A model generated the notes under the pieces. That model saw only the letters and a list, made by a program, of their open reading frames with translations. It ran no database searches and was not told where the DNA came from. From assembly GCA_024399655.1 (NCBI GenBank), contig JAKSNP010000001.1:62001-126000 (forward strand): a DNA stretch of 64,000 bases. The letters are read 5' to 3'. The translations under genes were made by a program, and so were the position numbers. Source of the stretch: Paludibacteraceae bacterium. GTDB lineage: Bacteria; Bacteroidota; Bacteroidia; Bacteroidales; Paludibacteraceae. Below are positions 27,491 to 36,664 of the stretch, in pieces. How positions within the stretch are numbered: the first letter of the stretch is position 1; each line of letters starts with the position of its first letter.

Positions 27491-29452
27491 TTAATAAGCT
27501 TCCATCTGCTGTTTGACGGTAGAATTAACGAAATCGGCAAACTCCTGAACGGTCATTTGGCCCTTCTCTTCAGCACCCTGTTGACGGACACTTACTTTAC
27601 CTTCTTCCGCTTCCTTCTCGCCCACAATCAGCATATAAGGAATACGTTTGAGTTCGTTGTCACGAATCTTACGACCGAGTTTTTCGTTACGGTCATCTAC
27701 GATGCAGCGAACATCCTGCTGCTCAAGAATTTCCTGAACTCGATGAGCGTATTCGTTGGATTTCTCGGAGATAGGCAATACCACAGCCTGTTCGGGAGTG
27801 AGCCACAAAGGGAACTTACCGGCAGTATGCTCGATAAGCACAGCCACGAAACGCTCCATGGAACCGAAGGGAGCACGGTGAATCATCACGGGACGGTGTT
27901 TCTGGTTGTCTTCACCCACATATTCCAATTCAAAACGCTCGGGAAGATTGTAGTCGACCTGGATAGTACCCAATTGCCAACGGCGACCGATGGCATCTTT
28001 AACCATAAAGTCAAGTTTGGGACCGTAGAAAGCAGCCTCTCCGTATTCGATTTTGGCGGGTAGGTTCTTTTCCTTGCAGGCATCGATGATAGCCTGCTCT
28101 GCTTTAGCCCATACTTCATCCGAACCGACATATTTGGTATGATTATTGGGGTCGCGAAGAGAAATTTGAGCTTCGAAATTCTTGAAATCAAGAGCTTTGA
28201 AGATAATCTCAATAATTTCCATAACGCGGATAAACTCCTGTTTCACCTGGTCCTGACGGCAGAAAATATGGGCATCGTCCTGAGTGAACGAACGGACACG
28301 AGTCAAACCGTGGAGCTCACCTGATTGCTCGTAACGATAGACGGTACCGAATTCAGCGCAGCGGAAAGGCAGATCCTTATAGGAACGCGGCGAATTCTTG
28401 AAGATAGCACAATGGTGAGGGCAGTTCATGGGCTTGAGCAAGTACATCTCGCCTTCTTCCGGAGTAGTAATCGGCTGGAACGAATCTTTACCGTAGTGAT
28501 CCCAGTGACCGGAAGTGATATAGAGGTTCTTGCTACCGATATGCGGTGTAATCACCTGCTGATAGCCATAACGTTTTTGGATTTTTTTAAGGAAGTCCTC
28601 CAAACGGAGACGGAGTGCGGTTCCTTTGGGAAGCCAAATAGGAAGTCCCTTACCGACCATATCAGAGAACATGAAGAGGTCCAGTTCCTTGCCGATTTTA
28701 CGGTGATCACGTTTTTTAGCCTCTTCGAGAAGTGCGAGATACTCATCAAGCATCGCTTTCTTCGGGAAAGTGATGGCATAGAGACGGGTCATCATCGGAC
28801 GCGTTTCGTCACCACGCCAATAAGCCGCAGCGCAAGAAAGGACTTTGACGGCCTTGATGGGTTCGGTGGTAAGGATATGTGGTCCACGGCAAAGGTCCGT
28901 GAAAGCGCCTTGCGTATAAGTGGTGATAGTGCCGTCAGCGAGGTCGCTGATAAGTTCGCACTTATAATGTTGTCCCCAACTTTCAAACTGCGTGAGAGCG
29001 TCAGCTTTTGAGATGGATTTCTTAACAAGAACTTCTTTCTTGGCTCTCAGTTCCAACATTTTCTGCTCGATAAGAGGGAAGTCTTTCTCAGAAATCACCT
29101 GCCCGTCAGCGGGATAGACATCATAGTAGAAACCATTTTCGATGGCAGGACCTATACCGAATTGTATACCGGGATAGAGTTCCTGCAAAGCCTCAGCCAT
29201 CAAGTGGGAGGAAGTATGCCAGAAAGCATGTTTGGCCTCAGCGTCTTCCCATTTATGAAGACGTATGGCGCAATCCTCCAGAAGAGGGGCATTGAGCTCG
29301 GTAATCGTAAAATCCTGATCGTTAACTTTTTTCGTGCTTGCCACCAGAATTTCCTGTGCAAGACGCTGGCTGATCGATTCAGCCACTTGGAGAGGAGTAA
29401 CTCCGTTTTCGTACTCACGGACAGACGCGTCCGGAAAAGTAATTTTAATCAT
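27491..29452 (-). CDS. thrS: Threonyl-tRNA synthetase
   Basis: A 653-residue class II synthetase with all domains. The TGS domain opens the protein ([17 protein letters not shown]). The editing domain has [11 protein letters not shown] near residue 81 and CRGPHI near 190. The catalytic core has [10 protein letters not shown] near 340 and [15 protein letters not shown]. The anticodon domain closes the protein. In many Bacteroidetes thrS is followed by infC-rpmI-rplT, but here it is followed by a terminator and a convergent gene, so that linkage is absent. It has its own promoter at 29516-29547. Confidence 0.97.
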   Translation of the reverse strand: MIKITFPDASVREYENGVTPLQVAESISQRLAQEILVASTKKVNDQDFTITELNAPLLEDCAIRLHKWEDAEAKHAFWHTSSHLMAEALQELYPGIQFGIGPAIENGFYYDVYPADGQVISEKDFPLIEQKMLELRAKKEVLVKKSISKADALTQFESWGQHYKCELISDLADGTITTYTQGAFTDLCRGPHILTTEPIKAVKVLSCAAAYWRGDETRPMMTRLYAITFPKKAMLDEYLALLEEAKKRDHRKIGKELDLFMFSDMVGKGLPIWLPKGTALRLRLEDFLKKIQKRYGYQQVITPHIGSKNLYITSGHWDHYGKDSFQPITTPEEGEMYLLKPMNCPHHCAIFKNSPRSYKDLPFRCAEFGTVYRYEQSGELHGLTRVRSFTQDDAHIFCRQDQVKQEFIRVMEIIEIIFKALDFKNFEAQISLRDPNNHTKYVGSDEVWAKAEQAIIDACKEKNLPAKIEYGEAAFYGPKLDFMVKDAIGRRWQLGTIQVDYNLPERFELEYVGEDNQKHRPVMIHRAPFGSMERFVAVLIEHTAGKFPLWLTPEQAVVLPISEKSNEYAHRVQEILEQQDVRCIVDDRNEKLGRKIRDNELKRIPYMLIVGEKEAEEGKVSVRQQGAEEKGQMTVQEFADFVNSTVKQQMEAY

Positions 29453-29515
29453 ATATAAACCTACAAATGTTTACGGCCGTAAGACTGACAAATGCCCATT
29501 GGCCAAAATTTCGTG

Positions 29516-29547
29516 CAAAGGTACAAATTTATTTTGGAATCACCAAA
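29516..29547 (-). promoter_or_regulatory. Promoter for thrS
   Basis: On the minus strand: TTTG (29547-29544), 20 nt, TACCTTTG (29523-29516), followed by CA. About 63 bp lie between the box and the thrS ATG. Confidence 0.8.
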
Positions 29548-29616
29548 TTATATTGCAATAATTGGGATTTTTTATCAAATTGGTTTATCTATCAACGAAA
29601 GGAAACTTTGATTAGG

Positions 29617-30660
29617 TCAATAGATGCGATGACCGGAAAGAGAAAAAATTCCCTCCGAGGTGCGCAAATAAAGATGACCGTCAATCAGCACTTTTTTAAT
29701 CGATATATCCTGTTCCAATTCCTGCAAATCGTCATGCTGACCGGGTGTATAATCATCGGATGCCAAAACAGGAAGTCCGTGGTAGGCGGTAAGGTTGGGA
29801 TTGGTTCCGTCCGGAGCGGAAAAACGATAGTATTGATTGAAATATGCTGCTCCACGCACGAATGCATCATGCCCCACAATATTGGGGAAACCGCCATCCG
29901 AGGTCAAATCCATCAGATACCACTGCCCGTCCAGTTGGACAAAATTCCAGGCATGATTCTCCCATGTTTCGTTTACTGTACTGGTAAGCATTTGTCCCGA
30001 AACAAAAACACACGGAATACCCGCACGCTGACAGAGATACAGCCCCGCACGAGCAAAGCCTTCGCACACGGCACGGCGATTGAGCAAAGCTCCACGGATA
30101 TTACCGGCATCAGCACCGGTGAGATCGCCATAGTCACCCCACTCGATGAAACGGTCATGTATCAACAGCAAGCGTTCGTAATCGGTCATTTCGGGACTGA
30201 TATCAGACATAAGGGTGTCGGCCACTTCCTGTAGGCGCAGGAGTTCGGAAAGATAGGAAGAGGGCGAATTGACATAGCCGATACGCGCATAATAGAGATA
30301 AGATTCCGTATCGTAACGGGGAATGGTGGATGAGAGGATATAGAGTTCGGGGATATCGTTGGAAAGACGGCTCAACCATGCTATCACCTGCTGGATATCC
30401 ATCGTATTGGGCACTCCCGTCAAATCACAGCGATGATAATAATAGGGCGAAAAATTATTGTCGTCAAAGCGAATGAGCGAACCGAGAATCGTATCGTAAA
30501 GCGCTTTGTCCTGATCGGAAGTCAATTCGCTGTAGCCCCAACGGAACACCTCATTTCCACGAGGTACGAGACCGGCGATGCTATCTTTGGTAGCCGACTG
30601 CTGAGCGGACATAACTATCGCCGAAAACGACAAAAGCAAAAGGAGAAAAGAACGTTTCAT
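29617..30660 (-). CDS. Exported transglutaminase-like protein
   Basis: A 347-residue protein with a signal peptide (residues 1-20, ending SAQQ) and a transglutaminase-like fold. The Cys of RRAVCEGFARAG is near residue 192, the His in WENHAWNFVQLDGQWY near 235, and the Asp in LMDLTSDGG near 250: the Cys-His-Asp triad of the superfamily. The final 25 residues, KKVLIDGHLYLRTSEG then GHRIY, resemble the short C-terminal modules of proteins that Prevotella/Porphyromonas relatives sort by type IX secretion. It is likely a cell-surface or periplasmic peptidase or cross-linking enzyme. Substrate unknown. Confidence 0.75.
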   Translation of the reverse strand: MKRSFLLLLLSFSAIVMSAQQSATKDSIAGLVPRGNEVFRWGYSELTSDQDKALYDTILGSLIRFDDNNFSPYYYHRCDLTGVPNTMDIQQVIAWLSRLSNDIPELYILSSTIPRYDTESYLYYARIGYVNSPSSYLSELLRLQEVADTLMSDISPEMTDYERLLLIHDRFIEWGDYGDLTGADAGNIRGALLNRRAVCEGFARAGLYLCQRAGIPCVFVSGQMLTSTVNETWENHAWNFVQLDGQWYLMDLTSDGGFPNIVGHDAFVRGAAYFNQYYRFSAPDGTNPNLTAYHGLPVLASDDYTPGQHDDLQELEQDISIKKVLIDGHLYLRTSEGIFSLSGHRIY

Positions 30661-30790
30661 ATTATTTAATTTTTAACGGGAATTAAATACATAGTTGCTG
30701 TAAAAAACGATTAGAGGCAATAGAATATAACGAGCACAATATTTCGAACGAGAGCAGACCGCCGGCTTGACAGGAAAAGGTTTGTTACGA

Positions 30791-30839
30791 TTCGGTGACG
30801 TTAGGTTTATGTTACGTTTATGTTACGTTTAGCTCTCGA
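30791..30839 (-). repeat. 49-bp dispersed repeat, copy 2
   Basis: Inverted copy of 20832-20880: TTCGGTGA, units at 30799-30809, 30810-30820 and 30821-30831 (the last two identical, TGTTACGTTTA), then GCTCTCGA. It lies in the 246-bp gap between the transglutaminase-like gene and the repeat-protein gene; nothing else is visible in that gap. Confidence 0.85.
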
Positions 30840-30906
30840 CAAAGACAGGGCTGAAAAAAAGTAATGAAAGTATAATTATAAGCAATGAAAGATATATAAA
30901 AAGGAC

Positions 30907-31317
30907 TTAATCAAAGAAGAAGAAACGCAAGACGGCATCCACTTCGGATACGCCGTCGGTATAGCCGATTGAATTGCGATTGCGATCCATCACACGACCA
31001 TCCTCCACATAGCCAATCGTATTGCGATTACGGTCCATCACACGACCATCCTCATAATAACCGATCGTATTACGATTGCGGTCCATCACACGACCATCCT
31101 CATAATATCCGATTGTATTGCGATTGCGATCCATCACACGGCCGTTTTCGTAATAACCAATCGTATTGCGGTTACTGTCCATCACGCGGCTATCCTCCAC
31201 GTAACCGGTAGTATTGCGGTTCTTATCCATCACACGTTGGGGAAAAACCGACAACGGAAGAAACATAACAGCCAAAAGGCAAAAGAGATGAGCTGAACGG
31301 AAGAAAGTGGTTTTCAT
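30907..31317 (-). CDS. Exported 16-residue-repeat protein (beta-flower-like)
   Basis: A 136-residue protein with a signal peptide (residues 1-26) followed by six tandem 16-residue units of the form RVMDRNRNTIGYYEDG. It ends in the short tail AVLRFFFFD. The unit (polar turn, then I-G-Y) and the polyphenylalanine end resemble small Bacteroidales exported proteins thought to fold as closed beta-flower rings, but this assignment is from memory of the pattern and uncertain. The DNA units are 48 bp and highly similar, so copy number could vary by slippage. There is no catalytic motif. It lies in tandem with the hypothetical membrane protein upstream. Confidence 0.7.
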   Translation of the reverse strand: MKTTFFRSAHLFCLLAVMFLPLSVFPQRVMDKNRNTTGYVEDSRVMDSNRNTIGYYENGRVMDRNRNTIGYYEDGRVMDRNRNTIGYYEDGRVMDRNRNTIGYVEDGRVMDRNRNSIGYTDGVSEVDAVLRFFFFD

Positions 31318-31419
31318 ATTGATTTTATTGATTAATGCTATTTTTTCTATGAATTATTGCTATTTTTAATTTAATCTTGGATGCAAATGTGTGCTCCCAA
31401 AAGACAGACGGATTGCCTA

Positions 31420-32217
31420 TCACACGGAAGCCGCATAACGACGGTTGCGGAGAAAGGTACGGACCGTAAGAACCGCCATCAGCACCAACGACAGATAGCA
31501 AGCGAGGAAAAAACCGACCACCGCCAACACAGCCTGCAACAATTGCCGCAGCATGTGACGTCTGTCGGATTCGTTGCGGGAAGCGACAAGAACGGCACTC
31601 ACCAACCAATCGGGGAAAAGCGTATCCGCCACTTTTCTGCCAAAAAAGAAAGAAGCAAGCGTATATCCTATTTTCTGCCAACCGTCCAACACTCGGAATT
31701 CGGCTCTGGAACGGGTTATACAATAACCCAATTGCAATGACGACAACACATAAAGCGCCGAAAAAAGCAAAACAAGAAGAATATAAAGGCCTATATGCGA
31801 GCCGGAATGAAAAAGGAAAATACTGAGAAAGCCTGCTGCCAAAATAGGCCATCGGAATGTAAAATGACGTGCACGCGACCATCGGACCACCTCTTTCAGT
31901 TCTCGCAACTGGTTCCAATACCTGAGATCGGTCACTTTATTTTGTGCTGCCGCTTCCGACTGCTGCAGCAAGCGCTCCATCTGATCGCATTCCACAGCCG
32001 TACAGGGATAGATATCATCCACATCCACGGTATCACCGGAAGTGACCTCCTCGCTCAAATCGCTGGAAGTGGACATCGCTTCCAACAGGAGCTGGTACGG
32101 GAGTCGGTTGTCGCCCGCCTCATCCGCCTGTTGCAGGATCTGCTTTTCGGTGAAAGACAGATAGCCGCGTTCCCTGGTATGAGCGTGTTTTCTATTTGCA
32201 AATAAAGACATAACCAT
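31420..32217 (-). CDS. Hypothetical inner-membrane protein
   Basis: A 265-residue protein I do not recognise. The first 125 residues are hydrophilic with Glu/Gln-rich helices (KQILQQADEAGDNRLPYQLL, MERLLQQSEAAAQNK). Two membrane helices follow at about 125-165, with another hydrophobic stretch near 230-255 and a basic C-terminus. The soluble N-terminus may be a coiled coil or regulatory region. A second ATG two codons inside is equally possible. It has a good promoter at 32241-32272, back to back with that of murF-alr. Confidence 0.65.
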   Translation of the reverse strand: MVMSLFANRKHAHTRERGYLSFTEKQILQQADEAGDNRLPYQLLLEAMSTSSDLSEEVTSGDTVDVDDIYPCTAVECDQMERLLQQSEAAAQNKVTDLRYWNQLRELKEVVRWSRARHFTFRWPILAAGFLSIFLFHSGSHIGLYILLVLLFSALYVLSSLQLGYCITRSRAEFRVLDGWQKIGYTLASFFFGRKVADTLFPDWLVSAVLVASRNESDRRHMLRQLLQAVLAVVGFFLACYLSLVLMAVLTVRTFLRNRRYAASV

Positions 32218-32240
32218 CGTGGATTATTGAAAATCGGCTA

Positions 32241-32272
32241 CAAAGGTACGAAAAAAAAACGAAATATGCAAA
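32241..32272 (-). promoter_or_regulatory. Promoter for the hypothetical membrane protein gene
   Basis: On the minus strand: TTTG (32272-32269), 20 nt, TACCTTTG (32248-32241), about 24 bp before the ATG. Confidence 0.8.
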
Positions 32273-32299
32273 CCTGAAACAAAAAAAACACATGGAAAA

Positions 32300-32331
32300 T
32301 TTGGAAAAACCAAAATTTTGACGTATCTTTG
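32300..32331 (+). promoter_or_regulatory. Promoter for murF-alr
   Basis: TTTG (32300-32303), 20 nt, TATCTTTG (32324-32331), followed by CA. The gene's ATG is at 32353, leaving a leader of about 18 nt. Confidence 0.8.
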
Positions 32332-32352
32332 CAGTCTCAAAACAAAAGCCGT

Positions 32353-34164
32353 ATGCGTTTATCCGAAATAATAGCAATTATCGGGCGTATCGCCCATGTA
32401 GATGTCCGTACTCAAGAGAACCTGGACATCAAGTATCTGCTGACCGATTCTCGCCAATTGGGCAACGATCCCGAACACACGATGTTCTTCGCTTTGAAAA
32501 CGAGCAAGAACGACGGAGCCAAATACATAGAAGAGCTCTACCGACAAGGCGTGAGCGTGTTTGTGACAGGCAACAGTCTGGAAGCGTTACAGACCCTGGC
32601 CGCCTACAAAAGACAATGTTGCAACTGCCCCGTAATCGGAATCACAGGCAGCAACGGTAAGACCGTGGTGAAAGAATGGCTGTATGAACTGCTGAAAGAC
32701 GACTACAAGATAGTGCGTTCTCCAAAATCCTACAACTCCCAGATAGGTGTACCGCTGAGCGTGTGGCAGATGGACCAGACTACGGAACTGGCAATCTTTG
32801 AAGCCGGAATCAGCGAACCCGGAGAAATGGAAAAACTGGAACGAATCATCCGTCCCACCATCGGTGTCATCACTTACATAGGCGAAGAACACAGCGCCAA
32901 TTTCCCTTCGTTGGAAGCCAAGCGCGCCGAAAAAGTAAAACTTTTCAAAAACTGCGCCACCGTAATAGAAGACCCCACCCATCAGAATGTAAGGACATGC
33001 GCCTCCGTGATGCGCGCTTTGGGCTATGACGAGGATACCATTGCGCTACGCATCATGCGTCAGACCCACGAAACCACGCTGCAAGTCAATTTGAGCGCTC
33101 TGACGGACAATGTACGCTATTTCCGTTCGTATCTCAAGCCGGAAACCAAATTGACCTGCATGGTAAAAGCCTTTGCCTATGGCTCCGGAAGCGTGGAAGT
33201 AAGTCTGGCCCTCCAGGAAAGCCGGATGGTGGACTATCTGGCCGTAGCCGTAGCCGACGAGGGAGTGGAACTTCGCCGCGCAGGCGTCACACTACCCATC
33301 ATCATCATGGATCCAGAAGAAGGGGCGCTGGACCTGATTATGGAAAACAATCTGGAACCCAACATCTACAGTTTCCCCGTTTTGGAAAGTTTCATGAACG
33401 CCGCCGCCCGCCGAGGATTGGAAGACTACCCCATTCATATCAAAATTGATTCGGGAATGCATCGTCTGGGGTTCTATGAAGGCGAAATCGACCTGCTGAC
33501 AAGCAAGTTGCAGACCACAGGAACCTGCCCTGTCAAAGTGAAGAGCGTCTTCTCCCACCTGGCCGGAGCCGATGAAGAACAATGGGACGAATTCACCAAA
33601 GAACAGATTCAGTATTTCGACCGATGCGCCGAACGTTTGAAAGCCCAATTGGGATATCCCGTCATGAAACATATTCTCAACTCAGCCGGTATCGAACGAT
33701 TCAGCGACTATCAGTTTGACATGTGCCGCCTGGGTATCGGTCTCTACGGTTTCTCGGCCATCGGGAAACAGTTGAGGAACGTATGCACTTTAAAGACCAC
33801 CATTCTGAGCGTAAAAACCGTACCAGGAGGCGCATCCATAGGCTACGGCCGCCATACCGTTCTGGAGCAAGACCGCCAGATTGCCGTTATCCCTATCGGA
33901 TATGCAGACGGATTTGACCGTCGATTCAGCAACTACGGAGGCGAAGTGGTGGTTCGCGGCGTACGTTGCCCCGTGGTAGGCAATGTCTGTATGGACCAGG
34001 TAATGATAGATGTCACCGGCACAGATGCCCAACCGGGTGACCAAGCCATCATTTTCGGCGACCAGCTGCCCATTGAGGAACTGGCTGACAAATTGGGTAC
34101 TATCACTTACGAGATCCTCACTTCCGTATCTCGTCGCGTTCAACGCATCTACTACAAAGATTAA
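32353..34164 (+). CDS. MurF-alanine racemase fusion with shortened MurF half
   Basis: A 603-residue fusion. Residues 1-210 are a Mur ligase N-terminal domain and the start of the central domain: P-loop GITGSNGKT near residue 97, SYNSQIGVPLSVW near 125, and EAGISEPGEM near 151. From about residue 240 there is a complete fold-type III alanine racemase: PLP lysine in CMVKAFAYGSG, GLYGFS, and tyrosine in SIGYGRHTVL. The usual Bacteroidetes MurF-Alr is about 820-840 residues. Here the text jumps at residues 205-240 (DNA about 32975-33050) from the central domain to the last part before the racemase, so most of the ATP-binding and D-Ala-D-Ala-binding domains are missing. The racemase should work; MurF activity is doubtful. 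Start is ATG 32353; a TTG at 32329 lies in the promoter. Confidence 0.88.
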   Translation: MRLSEIIAIIGRIAHVDVRTQENLDIKYLLTDSRQLGNDPEHTMFFALKTSKNDGAKYIEELYRQGVSVFVTGNSLEALQTLAAYKRQCCNCPVIGITGSNGKTVVKEWLYELLKDDYKIVRSPKSYNSQIGVPLSVWQMDQTTELAIFEAGISEPGEMEKLERIIRPTIGVITYIGEEHSANFPSLEAKRAEKVKLFKNCATVIEDPTHQNVRTCASVMRALGYDEDTIALRIMRQTHETTLQVNLSALTDNVRYFRSYLKPETKLTCMVKAFAYGSGSVEVSLALQESRMVDYLAVAVADEGVELRRAGVTLPIIIMDPEEGALDLIMENNLEPNIYSFPVLESFMNAAARRGLEDYPIHIKIDSGMHRLGFYEGEIDLLTSKLQTTGTCPVKVKSVFSHLAGADEEQWDEFTKEQIQYFDRCAERLKAQLGYPVMKHILNSAGIERFSDYQFDMCRLGIGLYGFSAIGKQLRNVCTLKTTILSVKTVPGGASIGYGRHTVLEQDRQIAVIPIGYADGFDRRFSNYGGEVVVRGVRCPVVGNVCMDQVMIDVTGTDAQPGDQAIIFGDQLPIEELADKLGTITYEILTSVSRRVQRIYYKD

Positions 34165-34193
34165 GCCTTATAAACCCAATCGGCCAACCGTAC

Positions 34194-34228
34194 ACAAAAG
34201 GTGCGCTCCCGACGGAGCGCACCTTTAA
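34194..34228. terminator. Strong bidirectional terminator
   Basis: Perfect 13-bp stem AAAGGTGCGCTCC (34197-34209) / GGAGCGCACCTTT (34214-34226) with a CGAC loop. It lies between murF-alr and the convergent ABC gene. Confidence 0.92.
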
Positions 34229-34286
34229 TTTTCTCCGATGAAAAGGATGTTTTTCGCTTGAACAGGAGTGATTCGACCTATAAGTA

Positions 34287-35012
34287 TCACAACAAATAGC
34301 CCAAATCATCCAGACGGAAAGCCTTATTGACAGCATCCTTTATCTCTGCGGGTTCACCTACTTCAACGCCGTCAGCGGTCATGAGCCACAAAGTGTCAGC
34401 CGTTTTGAGCGCCAATTCCAATTCATGAGTGGAGATGATAACGCATTTGTGCTCGTCATGCGCCAATTCGCGCAAGAGCAGCATGGTCTGAATGCGCGAA
34501 GGAAGATCCAAATGGGCAGTAGGTTCATCCAAAAGGATAAGGGGAGTCTGTTGCGCCAGGGCCTTGGCAATAAGTACACGCTGCTTCTCGCCATCGGAAA
34601 GAGAATTATACGGACGGGAAGCCAAATCCGCCAGTCCCACCTTCTCCAAAGCCTGACGAACAATCAAACGATCATTTCCGGTGAGTTTTCCTAAAACGGA
34701 GGTATAAGGATAACGCCCCATCGCCACCACTTCTGTAACCGTGGTGGCCTCCAGACTCAATTTTTCGGTAAGGACCAATGCCATCGTACGGGCCCGCTCG
34801 TTTTCATCCAACGAATCAAGCGACTTTTGCCGGATAGCGATCTCACCACCGAGAGCCGGCTGAAGGCCTGACAAAGTACGCAACAGCGTCGATTTTCCAC
34901 AACCGTTCTGCCCTATCAGCCCGATCAACATACCCTCGGATGCCGAAAGCCGGAGATCATGCTGTACCCTATGTCCCGGATAACCTATATCAAGATGTGA
35001 AACCAATAGCAT
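34287..35012 (-). CDS. ABC transporter ATP-binding protein, FecE/BtuD type
   Basis: A 241-residue ATPase with Walker A GQNGCGKST near residue 35, signature NSLSDGEKQRV near 136, Walker B LILLDEPTAHLD near 156 and the H-loop STHELE near 190. The MGRYPYTS segment before the signature is typical of iron-siderophore/haem/cobalamin importers. Its permease and binding protein are not next to it; the upstream gene belongs to another operon, so partners are encoded elsewhere or were lost. ATG 35012 is preferred to a TTG two codons earlier. Confidence 0.88.
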   Translation of the reverse strand: MLLVSHLDIGYPGHRVQHDLRLSASEGMLIGLIGQNGCGKSTLLRTLSGLQPALGGEIAIRQKSLDSLDENERARTMALVLTEKLSLEATTVTEVVAMGRYPYTSVLGKLTGNDRLIVRQALEKVGLADLASRPYNSLSDGEKQRVLIAKALAQQTPLILLDEPTAHLDLPSRIQTMLLLRELAHDEHKCVIISTHELELALKTADTLWLMTADGVEVGEPAEIKDAVNKAFRLDDLGYLL

Positions 35013-35058
35013 AATCAAAACATTTTAGCACGTTGAGCAAAATTTCAAAAAAATGCCA

Positions 35059-35865
35059 CTAATCAAAATAATTAACGGTATCAGGCGTTACCTCCTGAAC
35101 GGCAGCAGAGGGCAAAGAATCAGAGTCAGCATCCAGCAAACCGTATTCATCGGCATGCTCGCTCATATACTCATCGTAATCCACATAATCATCCTCATCC
35201 ACATCCTCACCGTTCAGCACTTGATGAACGATTTGAGAAGCGGTGGACAACGACTGGTCGTTATCACTAGCTTTCGCCATCCAGCACAACAAAGCGATAC
35301 ATGCCAACCACAAGAATATGGAAATAATCCAAAACTTGGCTTTTGGGGCGCAATGGTCACGAACAAGCGACACAATCGTACAAACAATCATGATGATCGG
35401 CAAAAGAATCACGCCGGCAAATGCAAGCAAACCGAACAATGGAATCGCCATGGCACTTCCTACAAAAATACTGACTATCAACAGGATAAACAGCAAAAAA
35501 AGTAGAGGTGCAAACACGATTATCCCGCCTACAATCAGAATAGCTTTGAGCAACGGAGGCACCACGCTCTGTTTTTTACGGGCAGCAGCTACGGGGCGTT
35601 GCTTCTCTCCAAACGCTTCGGGTGCACCAATCTGGTCAAGAATAGGCTGCAGCATCTCCAAAGTAACCACCTGTTTGGATGAGATAAAAATCTGACGATT
35701 GAGAAGTTCTGCCACGCGTGCTTCAACATCGTCGATCACATCCTTTCGATCGTCCTGAGGAAGGCGCGACTCGATATCACGCAAGTATTTGAGCAGCACA
35801 TCATACGCATCCTTGTCGATGATATATGCAATGCCGGCAAGATTGATATTGACAGTAGTAGTCAT
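35059..35865 (-). CDS. Membrane protein of the PspC/PadR operon
   Basis: A 268-residue protein. The N-terminal 90 residues (VNINLAGIAYIIDKDAYDVL, RKDVIDDVEARVAELL) match the cytoplasmic domain that in many Bacteroidetes precedes a PspC domain. Three or four membrane helices follow at about 105-200, then a strongly acidic C-terminal tail (NGEDVDEDDYVDYDEY). Here the PspC domain itself is a separate small protein two genes upstream, so the usual single protein is split. It is likely part of an envelope-stress module with PadR control; function inferred from context only. Confidence 0.7.
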   Translation of the reverse strand: MTTTVNINLAGIAYIIDKDAYDVLLKYLRDIESRLPQDDRKDVIDDVEARVAELLNRQIFISSKQVVTLEMLQPILDQIGAPEAFGEKQRPVAAARKKQSVVPPLLKAILIVGGIIVFAPLLFLLFILLIVSIFVGSAMAIPLFGLLAFAGVILLPIIMIVCTIVSLVRDHCAPKAKFWIISIFLWLACIALLCWMAKASDNDQSLSTASQIVHQVLNGEDVDEDDYVDYDEYMSEHADEYGLLDADSDSLPSAAVQEVTPDTVNYFD

Positions 35866-35934
35866 TTGATATAAAATAAAAAATCAGGTTAGTAGAACCA
35901 AAATAAAACTAGTATATTCAAAACATCCGGTCAA

Positions 35935-36261
35935 TCAATTCTGACCTGTAATAAGCTCAATGGATCGACTTACAGCCTGCCATTCCTCCGCCATCTGATT
36001 CAGCATTTCGCGTCCGTCTTCCGTCAAACAGAAATACTTGCGCGGCGGGCCGTCGGTGGATTCCTGCCAGCGATAAGCCAGAAGTCCGTTGTTTTTCATA
36101 CGCGTCAACAAGGGATACAGCGTACCTTCCACCACCAAAAGGTCGGCTTGTTTGAGAGCCTCCAAAATATCGGAAGTGTAAGCCTCCTGGCGGCTGATTA
36201 CCGAAAGGATACAGTACTCCAGAATACCTTTGCGCATTTGAGATTTGATATTCTCAACCAT
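35935..36261 (-). CDS. PadR-family transcriptional regulator
   Basis: A 108-residue winged-helix regulator. It starts MVENIKSQMRKGILEYCILSVI, with the PadR core RQEAYTSDILEAL, VVEGTLYPLLTRM and RKYFCLTEDGREML. The short PadR-s2 form usually autorepresses its operon and responds to small molecules or membrane stress. It lies between the stand-alone PspC gene (22 bp upstream) and the membrane protein gene (69 bp downstream), the standard Bacteroidetes arrangement. Confidence 0.92.
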   Translation of the reverse strand: MVENIKSQMRKGILEYCILSVISRQEAYTSDILEALKQADLLVVEGTLYPLLTRMKNNGLLAYRWQESTDGPPRKYFCLTEDGREMLNQMAEEWQAVSRSIELITGQN

Positions 36262-36282
36262 TATTCAGCGATTTACGGGAAC

Positions 36283-36486
36283 TTATTCTTGCGTTTTGAC
36301 CGGAATGAGAATCATCATGATGATATACAGCAACAGTCCCGGAAAACCGGCGGTAAATATCGAGATGGCCACATACAGGAGTCGTACCAAAGTGGGATCC
36401 ACATTGAAATACTCGGCAAATCCGGCGCAAACACCGGCAATCATTTTGTTCTCGGAACGATAAAGTCGTTTAGGAGTGTTTTCCAT
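36283..36486 (-). CDS. Stand-alone PspC domain protein
   Basis: A 67-residue protein consisting only of a PspC domain: RLYRSENKMIAGVCAGFAEY, then FNVDPTLVRLLYVAISIF and one or two membrane helices. PspC proteins sense or respond to membrane stress. It is the first gene of a three-gene operon with padR and a membrane protein. The nearest promoter (36665-36696) would give a leader of about 175 nt that includes a 19-codon hydrophobic frame. Confidence 0.9.
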   Translation of the reverse strand: MENTPKRLYRSENKMIAGVCAGFAEYFNVDPTLVRLLYVAISIFTAGFPGLLLYIIMMILIPVKTQE

Positions 36487-36577
36487 AGCAAAAATAAATT
36501 AAACAATTAAACATTCAAATTAATAAAGGGCATTCGTCTTCAGGCATCATAGTGAAAAGACGATTCACCCACCCTTC

Positions 36578-36637
36578 TCAGAAGAGCATCATCAAAGCCC
36601 ATGCGGACAATGATACAACACAAAAAAGGACAGCCAT
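36578..36637 (-). CDS. Possible 19-residue membrane peptide
   Basis: The frame MAVLFCVVSLSAWALMMLF lies 28 nt after a good promoter (36665-36696) and upstream of the PspC gene. It is almost entirely hydrophobic, the size of one membrane span. It may be a small membrane protein or leader peptide of the PspC operon, or chance. A partial inverted repeat (around 36532-36566) follows it. Confidence 0.35.
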   Translation of the reverse strand: MAVLFCVVSLSAWALMMLF

Positions 36638-36664
36638 TTTGAATAGATTTTTGGTTTGACGGTG

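Noticed and set aside
27491..29452. thrS-infC-rpmI-rplT operon
   Set aside because: Downstream of thrS there is only a terminator and the convergent trmN6 gene.
31325..31918. A 197-codon minus-strand frame overlapping the hypothetical membrane protein
   Set aside because: The overlapping frame 31420-32217 has a promoter, a sensible start and membrane helices; this one has none.
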